Below the pieces are notes generated by a model. It was not told where the DNA came from and searched no databases. It saw only the letters and a program-made list of their open reading frames with translations. The translations under genes were made by a program, and so were the position numbers. 64,000 nt of DNA, from positions 1 to 64,000 of the IMG/VR virus record IMGVR_UViG_3300029893_000004; one strand, given 5' to 3'. Positions 49,853 through 56,385 of this stretch are shown one piece after another (position 1 is the stretch's first letter; each line of letters opens with the position of its first letter). This DNA comes from a virus.

Positions 49853-50479
49853 TCACCCGCCTCGACATGTCGGAAAGAGCGTCGTCTGCCGTCCACGTCG
49901 TCGGTCTGTCCTCGCCCATACCGCCTCGCCCTCCTTCCGGTCGTCCACGATCTCCACCGTCACAGTGCCGCCGCAGCGCGTGTCCACGACGTAGACGGCG
50001 CGCACCACGCGCTCGGCGCGCTCGGCGAGGTGTAGGGGGTGGGACGGCGTCCAGCTGTTCAGCGCTGCCAGCGCGCCCGCCGCCGCCTCGCGCCCGCTCC
50101 CGATGGCGCAGTGACCTTGCTCGATCTCCCAGGCGACGCCGGAGGCATCCAGGCACCACAGCCGCCCGTCGACTACGGCGATGGCCTCCGCCTCGTAGTG
50201 GCGCGCCCCGCCCGGGGTGTCGTGCGGCTTGTCGGCCACCGCCTCGCAGGCGTGACGCAAGGCCACGGCCAGCCCCATGGCGCCGCGCTCCGCCGCGCCC
50301 TCCGCGCGCCAGAAGAAGCCCTCGCAGATCGCGTTCTGCCCCACGGCGCCGACCAGGACGTCGCCGAACCGGCGGACCTTGCGGTAGCTCTCGGCCAGGA
50401 TGATGTTCCCGCTCGTCACGCGGCCGTCGCTCGCCATGGCCCACCTGTCCGCTTCGCGGAAGGCGATCACTACGCTCAT
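49853..50479 (-). CDS. HslV/proteasome-like Ntn hydrolase
   Basis: 208 residues from ATG 50479 with AAGGAGGA. After Met removal the N-terminus would be Ser: SVVIAFREADRWAMASDGRV and TSGNIILAESYRKVRRFGDV follow HslV closely in pattern (N-terminal nucleophile, SDGRVT, RKVRR). AIGSGREAAAGALAAL near 125-140 matches the conserved AIGSGG-type loop. Ser as nucleophile is known in the CodW branch of HslV. There is no HslU-like ATPase nearby. A phage-encoded peptidase could act on host or phage proteins or join host HslU; that is inference. Confidence 0.8.
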   Translation of the reverse strand: MSVVIAFREADRWAMASDGRVTSGNIILAESYRKVRRFGDVLVGAVGQNAICEGFFWRAEGAAERGAMGLAVALRHACEAVADKPHDTPGGARHYEAEAIAVVDGRLWCLDASGVAWEIEQGHCAIGSGREAAAGALAALNSWTPSHPLHLAERAERVVRAVYVVDTRCGGTVTVEIVDDRKEGEAVWARTDRRRGRQTTLFPTCRGG

Positions 50480-50785
50480 GGTGCGTTGTCCTCCTTCCGT
50501 GCGCCCGCCCGCCTCGTCACCGCCACGAACCCGAACGCCCACCGCGTGCCGTCTGCGCTGTCCTTCCGCGTCGGCCGCTCGAACGGCGGCCCCATGCTCA
50601 CCTGCCAGCGCGGGCCGGTGAACACGATGTTGTCGGGGCTGATCGTGATGCCGCGCGCCCGACGTCCTTGCAAGGAACCGCGCCACGTAGGCGGCAACCG
50701 GGTCCGGGCGCGCGTCGTTCCGCCGGCGCTCCTCGTCGAGCTCGGCCTGCGTGAGCGTCACCTTGAGCGGTCTCCAAGCCATCAT
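50476..50785 (-). pseudogene. Hypothetical gene with one-base frameshift
   Basis: ATG 50785 (GAGGAGGGAAGG site) starts MMAWRPLKVTLTQAELDEER and reads well to VAAYVARFL near 50675. The same frame then degenerates, while the frame one base ahead continues with GITISPDNIVFTGPRWQVSM and RTRWAFGFVAV-like sequence to the stop at 50476, where it overlaps the Ntn hydrolase by ATGA. One extra base in the region 50660-50690 explains the break. Original length would be about 102 residues. Function unknown. Confidence 0.6.
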
Positions 50786-51112
50786 CGACCTTCCCTCCTC
50801 ACCGTCCTCGCCGCCCGTCCGCGGCCGATGTCCTTGTGTGCCTGTCCGTGGTACTGCCCCCACGCATCGGGCACCTCGCCGGTCGCCGCGCTCGGCAGGG
50901 TGGCGCACCCGCGTCTCGCACCCGCCCCACGGCAGGCGCATCTCCTCGACGCACGCCTCGCCCTCGTACCGCCGCACGGTCACGCCCGCGACGTCGCACT
51001 CCAGCTCGCAGCCGTCCGCCCGCGCCGTCGTCGTCGTGGCCGTGCGCGCCGTGACCTCCGCGCGCAGGCCCCACAGGGCGGTGATCAGGCGGTGGTGGTG
51101 GGGGTTGATCAT
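50782..51112 (-). pseudogene. Hypothetical gene with one-base frameshift
   Basis: ATG 51112 overlaps the previous stop by ATGA and opens MINPHHHRLITALWGLRAEV, then ADGCELECDVAGVTVRRYEG. Near 50908 a GGG run seems to have one G too many; in the next frame the sequence continues as TLPSAATGEVPDAWGQYHGQ and AHKDIGRGRAARTVRREGR and stops at 50782, overlapping the next start. Without the extra base it would encode about 109 residues. Confidence 0.6.
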
Positions 51113-51513
51113 CTCGCTCGCTCCCGCAGCACGGCTGTCCCCGCCTCGACCACCTCCGCCAGCGACGCGCGGGTCAACAGCAGGTCGCGGGGCCGCTCGC
51201 CGGTCATCCGCTCGTACGTGTCGCAGTACGCCTCCCATGCCGCCCGCTCCGCCTCCGTGCTCGGGCGCGTCAGCGGCCGGTGGCGCGTGGCCTCGACCAT
51301 GGCCGCGAGCATGGCGTGCCCGAGCTCCTCGACGGCCGCCAGAACCTCCGCCCGGTCGTGCTCGCCGACCGGCCGGTAGCTCACGACGCCCGGCTCGACC
51401 GCGACTACGAGCGTGCGCCCGCGCGGCAGGTCCGGGCACAGGGCGCCGGCCAGCTCGTAGCGCACGCGGCCGCCGGGGGTGGTGCGGCGGGTGTAGAGGT
51501 CGGTTGCGGTCAT
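51109..51513 (-). CDS. Hypothetical protein
   Basis: 134 residues from ATG 51513 (MTATDLYTRRTTPGGRVRYE). After a short beta region the protein is helical (LAAVEELGHAMLAAMVEATR, AWEAYCDTYERMTGERPRDL). No family recognised. It overlaps both neighbours by ATGA. Confidence 0.6.
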   Translation of the reverse strand: MTATDLYTRRTTPGGRVRYELAGALCPDLPRGRTLVVAVEPGVVSYRPVGEHDRAEVLAAVEELGHAMLAAMVEATRHRPLTRPSTEAERAAWEAYCDTYERMTGERPRDLLLTRASLAEVVEAGTAVLRERAR

Positions 51514-51674
51514 GGCGCGGGCACCTCCGCGCACCCCGGACAGAAGACCACCCCGTCCTCGCGCATGTCACACCGCAGATTGTCACGGCTCGTGACAGCC
51601 AGAGCGATGCTGCCGCCAATGGATGCATCTGCCACGCGAAGCGCCTGCCGGACGATTTGGTCGTCCTTCTTCAT
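51510..51674 (-). CDS. Small protein with terminal cysteine pair
   Basis: 54 residues from ATG 51674 with GAGGAGGGTAGGGAG. Sequence MKKDDQIVRQALRVADASIG, then CDMREDGVVFCPGCAEVPAP at the end, with three cysteines that may bind metal. It overlaps the HTH gene upstream (stop of that gene at 51671). Confidence 0.6.
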   Translation of the reverse strand: MKKDDQIVRQALRVADASIGGSIALAVTSRDNLRCDMREDGVVFCPGCAEVPAP

Positions 51675-51856
51675 CTCCCTACCCTCCTCCCCCTCGGCCT
51701 CAGCACCACCCCGACACTCAGCAGCCGATACCGCACGGCCTGCCACGTGTAGCCCGTCTCGGCCGCCAGCTCCGAGAGACTCGCGCCAGCCTCGTAGCGG
51801 GCAGCGAGCGCCTTGCTCAGTGTGCGGCTCTTGGGGCCGGTGAGGCGCTGGGTCAC
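51671..51856 (-). CDS. Small HTH protein
   Basis: 61 residues from GTG 51856, in a GTGA overlap. After a basic N-terminus it reads LAARYEAGASLSELAAETGYTW and AVRYRLLSVG, a typical helix-turn-helix similar to resolvase or MarR-like tails. It resembles the 52173-52460 protein around GA[ST]xxExAxExGxT-x-AVxxRL, so the two may share a DNA site class. A transposase-like Hin HTH is an alternative. Confidence 0.7.
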   Translation of the reverse strand: MTQRLTGPKSRTLSKALAARYEAGASLSELAAETGYTWQAVRYRLLSVGVVLRPRGRRVGR

Positions 51857-52176
51857 GTGATGACCTCGCGCATGGCCGCTGCCACGTCGCGCTTGAGCTG
51901 AATCACCCGGTCGTGCAGTTGCCGCGCCGCCTCCTCGGGCCTCGAGCACCACGACGTCTCGACGTGGAAGCCCGGCAGCGACGCGACGCCCTTCCAGCCG
52001 ACCGCCTCGCCGTCGGCTGACTCGACGTCCAGCGTCACGCCCGGGCCGTCGTAGGTCCAGGCGTCGCAGTCGGCGTCGAACACGAGCTGTGCGCGCCCGA
52101 CGCGCAGAACGTCCGGGTCGTCGGCCGGGCGGCCGTCGCGCAGATCCTTGACCTTGGGTCGCTTGGCGCTTGTCAC
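51853..52176 (-). CDS. Hypothetical protein
   Basis: 107 residues from GTG 52176, in a GTGA overlap. Beta-rich core (GRAQLVFDADCDAWTYDGPG, VTLDVESADGEAVGWKGVAS, PGFHVETSWCSRPEE) with a final helix. The alternation and WxYDGPG look like a small barrel. No known family. Confidence 0.6.
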   Translation of the reverse strand: MTSAKRPKVKDLRDGRPADDPDVLRVGRAQLVFDADCDAWTYDGPGVTLDVESADGEAVGWKGVASLPGFHVETSWCSRPEEAARQLHDRVIQLKRDVAAAMREVIT

Positions 52177-52460
52177 AGTGCGTTCTTCCCGCGGTCGTGC
52201 CGCGTCGTGCCGAGCTTGCGCAGGCGCTGCGCGACGGCCGCCTGAGTCATGCCAGCCTCGTTCGCGATCTGCGGCTGAGTCGCGCCGTTCCGGTACGCCT
52301 CCGCCATGGCCTCGCTCACCGCGCGGCTCTCGGGCGTCTCCGTCCGGCCCTTGCGCAGCCGGCCCGTGATGCGCGCCGGGTCGTCGCCGGTCAGCTTGGC
52401 GATCTTCTCGACAGTCAGGCCGCCAGCGATGGCGGCCCGGATGATGGGGGCTGGGATCAT
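52173..52460 (-). CDS. HTH DNA-binding protein
   Basis: 95 residues from ATG 52460 after GTGAAGGAGGCCCCC. It contains two possible HTH segments: AGGLTVEKIAKLTGDDPARI near 12-31 and NGATQPQIANEAGMTQAAVA near 58-77, both with turn glycines. Tandem HTH architecture is found in phage transcription factors and homing-type regulators. It overlaps the next gene by GTGA and stands next to a lipoprotein gene. Confidence 0.75.
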   Translation of the reverse strand: MIPAPIIRAAIAGGLTVEKIAKLTGDDPARITGRLRKGRTETPESRAVSEAMAEAYRNGATQPQIANEAGMTQAAVAQRLRKLGTTRHDRGKNAL

Positions 52461-52471
52461 GGGGGCCTCCT

Positions 52472-52759
52472 TCACCGTGCGTGGGCCTTGGGAAACCGGC
52501 AGCCGTCCGCGAACGGCTGGACCCAGCCGGCGGAGCACTCGAGCGGCGGCGTGATGACCTCGCCCTTCGGCGTCTCCAACGACAGGTTGCAACTCGCGTA
52601 GCCGTCCCCGTCGCTGTCCGAGCCCTGGCACGCGACGTTGACGATCTTGTGCCCCGGGTAGTTGGCCGCGGCGTACTCCCGCGCCAGTCCCTCGGCCTTC
52701 TCGACGTTGGCGCAACCGGCCAGCGCGAGCGCCGCGATGATGAGCGTGATGTGTCTCAT
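52472..52759 (-). CDS. Small lipoprotein
   Basis: 95 residues from ATG 52759. Lipobox LALAGC with lipidation at Cys 16 after a short signal peptide (MRHITLIIAALALA). The mature part has several cysteines (VACQGSDSDGDGYASC, LECSAGWVQPFADGCRF). Phage lipoproteins in early or accessory blocks frequently block superinfection at the outer membrane, but other roles are possible. Confidence 0.75.
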   Translation of the reverse strand: MRHITLIIAALALAGCANVEKAEGLAREYAAANYPGHKIVNVACQGSDSDGDGYASCNLSLETPKGEVITPPLECSAGWVQPFADGCRFPKAHAR

Positions 52760-52768
52760 GGGGTCCTC

Positions 52769-52963
52769 CTACCAGCGCCGCGCGGCGCCGAAGCCGACGA
52801 AGATGCCGATGATCAGCAGCACCACCGCGACGCTGATCCACAGCGGCGAGAGCACCCACCACCACGACCAGTCGATGACGCTGCCGAGCTTGAGCCCGAT
52901 GAACAGGATCGTCAGCAGTCCCGCGAAACCCACGCCGCCGCTGCTCCCGCTGCTCTGTGCCAT
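52769..52963 (-). CDS. Fragile-X-F-like transmembrane protein
   Basis: 64 residues from ATG 52963. Two hydrophobic segments flank a WSWWWVLSPLW motif (GFAGLLTILFIGLKLGSVID, WISVAVVLLIIGIFVGFG). The pattern LKL-x-VIDWSWWWVLSPLW matches the phage family called transmembrane Fragile-X-F proteins. Function is unknown; it sits next to the lipoprotein gene, a usual partner of membrane proteins. Confidence 0.75.
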   Translation of the reverse strand: MAQSSGSSGGVGFAGLLTILFIGLKLGSVIDWSWWWVLSPLWISVAVVLLIIGIFVGFGAARRW

Positions 52964-53058
52964 TGCCTACCTCCTCTCTTGAAGCTTCCCGCCCGACTGA
53001 CCCGCGTCCGTAAGACGGGCCCGCCGGACGGGCGCCCGCACCGCGCGGGCGTGACTGG

Positions 53059-53241
53059 TCAGCGCCCGCCGCGCTGGTAGCCGCGCACCTTGGCCGCCTG
53101 GCCGCGCGCGATGTCGAGGTCGTCGCGCTCCACAGCCACGGCGCGGGTGTGCGCAACAGCGATCTGGCGGCACTCGGTCTCGGTCAGCTTCCGATCGCCG
53201 ACGACACTCGGCGGAACGGGGCCGGTGATAAGGCGTCTCAT
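53059..53241 (-). CDS. Hypothetical small basic protein
   Basis: 60 residues from ATG 53241 with GGTGGGG before it. Sequence LTETECRQIAVAHTRAVAVE and DIARGQAAKVRGYQRGGR. It starts inside the stop of the previous gene (CCATGA). Between it and the next gene lies a GC-rich 95-bp space that may fold but holds no other gene. Confidence 0.55.
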   Translation of the reverse strand: MRRLITGPVPPSVVGDRKLTETECRQIAVAHTRAVAVERDDLDIARGQAAKVRGYQRGGR

Positions 53242-53396
53242 GGCCCCACCTCCGCTCGCGCCGCGACTTCGCGCACCGTGGCGCTCAGGTCCCCAATGTC
53301 GTTACCCAACGAACCCGCCTGAGATCCGTCCGCTGAGATCACGCGGGAGTGCCGTCGAACGCAGCCGGTCGCCGCTGTCCCTGTCCCCGTGCTCAT
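53238..53396 (-). CDS. Hypothetical small protein
   Basis: 52 residues from ATG 53396: MSTGTGTAATGCVRRHSRVI then GNDIGDLSATVREVAARAEV. It is short and otherwise unremarkable, but it overlaps the genes on both sides by ATGA, which is the pattern of real genes in this block. No ribosome site stands out. Confidence 0.5.
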   Translation of the reverse strand: MSTGTGTAATGCVRRHSRVISADGSQAGSLGNDIGDLSATVREVAARAEVGP

Positions 53397-53812
53397 GCCT
53401 CACTCCCTGCCGCCGGCGCAGCTCGCAGCCATGCGATGCGGTCACGCACCCAACGGTCCAGGTCCTCGCCGCTGTGCGGCAGGTACTGGAACTCGATGGT
53501 CGTCCGCTCCATCGCGTCCCGCTGCCCCGTGGTGAGCCACACGCGGATGCCGATGTGGGGCAGCACCGCCTGCTTGCTCGCGTCCTTCTCGGCCCGGTAG
53601 TCGATGATGAAGCCGCCCATGAAACTCTCGCAGGAGAAGCCCGCACGGGTGAAGCGCCGCGTGACCTTGGCTGCGAGCAGCTTTCCCAGACGGTTGTGCT
53701 CGCGTCGCGCGTGGTCGAGCGCATCCTTCCGCCGCCGGTACGCCTCCTCGGCTTCGCGGGCCACGGGGACGGGCAGAGCCGCCAGCGCGGCGATGATTTC
53801 GGCAGTGGTCAT
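53393..53812 (-). CDS. Hypothetical protein
   Basis: 139 residues from ATG 53812 after AGAGGAGACC. The N-terminal half is helical and basic (AEEAYRRRKDALDHARREHN, LGKLLAAKVTRRFTRAGFSC), then MGGFIIDYRAEKDASKQAVL and ERTTIEFQYLPHSGEDLDRW. It resembles no family I can name. It overlaps the following gene by ATGA. Confidence 0.6.
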   Translation of the reverse strand: MTTAEIIAALAALPVPVAREAEEAYRRRKDALDHARREHNRLGKLLAAKVTRRFTRAGFSCESFMGGFIIDYRAEKDASKQAVLPHIGIRVWLTTGQRDAMERTTIEFQYLPHSGEDLDRWVRDRIAWLRAAPAAGSEA

Positions 53813-54006
53813 GGCAACGGTCTCCTCTGCATTGGGCAAGGGATCTTGGAGTCGCACAGCCCGCCGCACCCGCAAACGGCGCACGTGGCGTCGCCGTAGC
53901 GGCACTTGTCGAGCGTGCGCTTGTGCGTTTCGCAGTAGATATCCTCGCGGTAGCGCCGGCGGCGGGCGTTGCGCTTACGATCCATCAGCTTGCCTACCCA
54001 GGGCAT
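53809..54006 (-). CDS. Small zinc-finger protein
   Basis: 65 residues from ATG 54006, in a TGATG overlap with the ATPase stop. A basic helix (KLMDRKRNARRRRYREDIYC) precedes many cysteines: YCETHKRTLDKCRYGDATC, VCGCGGLCDSKIPCPMQRR. Two zinc sites are possible. The gene begins where the truncated ATPase ends, so the ATPase C-lobe could have been lost at this junction. Confidence 0.6.
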   Translation of the reverse strand: MPWVGKLMDRKRNARRRRYREDIYCETHKRTLDKCRYGDATCAVCGCGGLCDSKIPCPMQRRPLP

Positions 54007-55475
54007 CAGGCCGTCCCCCACTCGTCTTCCGCGAGGATCTCCGAGCAGAGCACCGTCGCGGCCGTCAATTCCTCGTTCGCGCCACCCGCCTCGATGTAGC
54101 CTTGGATGCGACGCACCTTCTCGGCGAGGCTTCGGGCGAACCGCCGGGCGTCTTCGAGCGGAGTTGAACCTGCCTCGGCCGCGCGGACCCTGACGTACGC
54201 TCCGTAGCTACCCTGGATCGCTCGGAGCTCGCTCGCTGTGGCTCGAACCTTCGGGGCGAGGGCTGCATCGATCTCTGCGGAGATCCCTTGGATCGCAGCG
54301 TCCATCTCCTTCAGAGTTGCTCCCAAGGCATGCTGCTCGGTGGACATCTGCTCCGCTGCGACACGAAGCTCCACCCGCAAGCGCTGAACCTTGGCCGCTT
54401 CTGCCTGGGCGGCTTCGAGGGTGGACTCGGGCGCGCGCACTTCGGCATGCCGCTGATGTTCGGGTTCAGCTCCACAGTAGTCGCACGATTTTTCGCCGTA
54501 CATCTGCAGGAGATAGGCAGACTCCTTCATGGCATCGAGCCGAAGAAGGTCCGACTCATAGTGTGCGTCGAGCAAGGACGCGCGTGCGAGCATCGCGTCG
54601 AGTTCATCCAACCGCCCTCGATGCTCGCGTTGCTGGGTAAGGAACTTGGCCCTCTTGGACTCCGCGGCGCGAAGATCGCTCAACGCCGTGCTCGACAGAT
54701 CGCCCAGTTCACGCAGCTTGGCTTCGAGTTCAGACGCCAGCTCAGGCGTGATGTCCATGCTCTGGAGGAGCTCATCGAGCGCGGCCTGGTCACGCTCAAG
54801 CAGACCCTCGATCGCCTCCTTCCGCCCTGCCAACCGGCCCGCGGACGTTTTCGCATCCTCTGGCTGCACGATGGCGGAATCATCGACACCGGTGAGCAAC
54901 ATCCGGATCATACTTGCCGCGGCAGTGTTGCCGGTATTCTGGGAACCGTAGAGCGGAGAGCGCTTCGCGATGATTCGCTCTTCATCGACGATCAGGGCCT
55001 TGGACAGGACCCGGAAACTGGCCTCCTGAGTCGTCCCGCTATCGTTCTTGCGGACTCGCCTGCCATCAAGGCCGCACAGGCCAAGCAAGAAGCCGGAGAC
55101 AGACTCCTTGGCGTTGGTGGTCTCGCCCAGAACCTCCCACTCGATGTCGGCTCCGAGTGCATCGTCGATCGGCCCGCGAAAGAGCCCGATCTTCCCACCA
55201 ACGAGCGCACGCTTCAGGGTGTAGAACTGGCCGTCGGCCGCTTCGATGCACAGATAGGCGACGTCGTACGGTCTTGCCTGCGGGATCTCTTCGGGAGGGG
55301 TGCCGGCGCCCATCACGAAGTCGATGCAGCTCAAGGCGTAGGACTTCCCCGTATCCGACGCCCCCTCGATGACGTTGAGCCCCGACGCGAAGACGAGACT
55401 CCCGGCCACCTGACCAGGGCCACAGAGACGAAGCTCCCGAAGCTCGAAACCGCGGCGAGCGCTCTCGTCTGTCAT
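54006..55475 (-). CDS. ABC-3C system ATPase, lacking the C-terminal lobe
   Basis: 489 residues from ATG 55475. It matches ABC-three-component ATPases at the N-terminus: FELRELRLCGPGQVAGSLVF, Walker A GASDTGKS at 38-45, LLGLCGLDGRRVRKNDSGTT, LIVDEERIIAKRSPLYGSQN and LLTGVDDSAIVQPEDAKTSA. A coiled coil follows with a zinc-hook CDYC near 330-333, then a returning coil. It ends soon after, EILAEDEWGTA, without an ABC signature or Walker B. Family members have roughly 150 more residues. Base and codon use look less GC-biased than in neighbouring genes, suggesting transfer. It is coupled by ATGA to the middle component. ATP hydrolysis is unlikely in this form. Confidence 0.78.
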   Translation of the reverse strand: MTDESARRGFELRELRLCGPGQVAGSLVFASGLNVIEGASDTGKSYALSCIDFVMGAGTPPEEIPQARPYDVAYLCIEAADGQFYTLKRALVGGKIGLFRGPIDDALGADIEWEVLGETTNAKESVSGFLLGLCGLDGRRVRKNDSGTTQEASFRVLSKALIVDEERIIAKRSPLYGSQNTGNTAAASMIRMLLTGVDDSAIVQPEDAKTSAGRLAGRKEAIEGLLERDQAALDELLQSMDITPELASELEAKLRELGDLSSTALSDLRAAESKRAKFLTQQREHRGRLDELDAMLARASLLDAHYESDLLRLDAMKESAYLLQMYGEKSCDYCGAEPEHQRHAEVRAPESTLEAAQAEAAKVQRLRVELRVAAEQMSTEQHALGATLKEMDAAIQGISAEIDAALAPKVRATASELRAIQGSYGAYVRVRAAEAGSTPLEDARRFARSLAEKVRRIQGYIEAGGANEELTAATVLCSEILAEDEWGTA

Positions 55476-55972
55476 GTCGACCTCCCTGAGCCGCGGTACT
55501 CGGCGAACTGCCCACCCCAGCGATCGAGCTCTGTATTGACGTATCGGCTGATCTCGCTGGTCTCCAACTCTCCGAAGCTCGCTGCGATCCAGCTCGCGCG
55601 GCTCCGAAGGGCTTCGACATACTTGCTGCGGAGCGAGTCCAGGAAGCAGCCGCCTCGGTCGGTTGCGCCGTAGCTGAAACCGTTCGCGTCCATCGTCACG
55701 GAGACCAGACCGCGCCTGGCGTACAGGGCAAGGCCAGGCTCCAGCACGGCACGTCGGACGAGCACTTCGGCTCCGCGTTGTGGCACCGCAGGATGGAGAC
55801 TCTCCGGGCCACCGTCCACGTCCGCCGAGTGGACCAGAAGGTAGTCGAGCAGAACGAGCCGCTGAAGGTCGTGGCGATGAGGATCGAGCTCGACGAGGAT
55901 GCACAGCGAGCGGAGCCCAAGCTCGACTGGCGAGTTGAACACCCAGGATGTCGTGGCGTCCGGCGTGCCCAT
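55472..55972 (-). CDS. ABC-3C system middle component
   Basis: 166 residues from ATG 55972 (TGATG overlap). VFNSPVELGLRSLCILVELD, DLQRLVLLDYLLVHSADVDG, ESLHPAVPQRGAEVLVRRAV and GLVSVTMDANGFSYGATDRG follow the family pattern of ABC-3C middle components, small winged-helix-like adaptors linking the ATPase and an effector. The upstream gene, expected to be the effector, is only 63 residues and does not resemble one, so the system seems incomplete. ABC-3C loci are predicted anti-mobile-element systems; a phage copy may be a decoy, inhibitor or superinfection-exclusion device. Confidence 0.8.
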   Translation of the reverse strand: MGTPDATTSWVFNSPVELGLRSLCILVELDPHRHDLQRLVLLDYLLVHSADVDGGPESLHPAVPQRGAEVLVRRAVLEPGLALYARRGLVSVTMDANGFSYGATDRGGCFLDSLRSKYVEALRSRASWIAASFGELETSEISRYVNTELDRWGGQFAEYRGSGRST

Positions 55973-56163
55973 CACGGCACCCACTTGAGCCGAGCGTTGT
56001 CGGCGAGCTGGTGGCAGATGCCTGCCTTGTCCTTGACCCCGAGCACCTGACCGACGCCGCTGGTCCAGCGCACGCGCACGACGCCGCGCCCTGCCTCCGT
56101 CTTGTGCTTGTTCTTGCGCCGGCCCTCGGTGTGACTGCGGCGGCGCAGGATGTTCGTGTTCAC
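55972..56163 (-). CDS. Small basic protein upstream of the ABC-3C pair
   Basis: 63 residues from GTG 56163 with GGAGGCGGGG. Basic N-terminus (VNTNILRRRSHTEGRRKNKH) followed by VVRVRWTSGVGQVLGVKDKA and ICHQLADNARLKWVP. It looks like a small SH3-like beta barrel with a basic arm, similar in style to nucleic-acid-binding adaptors. It overlaps the middle component gene by TGATG. Confidence 0.55.
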   Translation of the reverse strand: MNTNILRRRSHTEGRRKNKHKTEAGRGVVRVRWTSGVGQVLGVKDKAGICHQLADNARLKWVP

Positions 56164-56309
56164 CGCCCCGCCTCCGCCGTCCGCGCCCCGTCCTGCAGCC
56201 CGCGCTCGTAGCCGTGCTGCCACGCCTCGCCGAGCGCCGCTGCGCTCATCCACACGACGAACCCAATCGCCGCAATCGCGCACGCGGCAGCGGTCAGGAG
56301 TCGGATCAT
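56160..56309 (-). CDS. Small membrane protein
   Basis: 49 residues from ATG 56309 after GAGGTGACGC. One transmembrane helix (LLTAAACAIAAIGFVVWMSA) and a short charged tail (EAWQHGYERGLQDGARTAEA). It is the first gene behind the third CTTTAC operator and overlaps the next gene by GTGA. A holin or conflict-related membrane peptide is possible; not assigned. Confidence 0.6.
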   Translation of the reverse strand: MIRLLTAAACAIAAIGFVVWMSAAALGEAWQHGYERGLQDGARTAEAGR

Positions 56310-56320
56310 GCGTCACCTCG

Positions 56321-56337
56321 CTTTACTGACGATAAAC
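56321..56337 (-). promoter_or_regulatory. Operator of the CTTTAC family
   Basis: On the plus strand CTTTAC-TGACG-ATAAAC, an imperfect inverted repeat like 2001-2017 and 9061-9079. It stands 11 bp before the start of the 56160-56309 gene. A minus-strand -10 could be TATCGT or TAAAGC, but no good -35 is visible, so the promoter may need an activator. Confidence 0.5.
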
Positions 56338-56385
56338 TTGACTGGTAGTAATACAACGACCCACACGAACACGCAAGCGAAAAGC

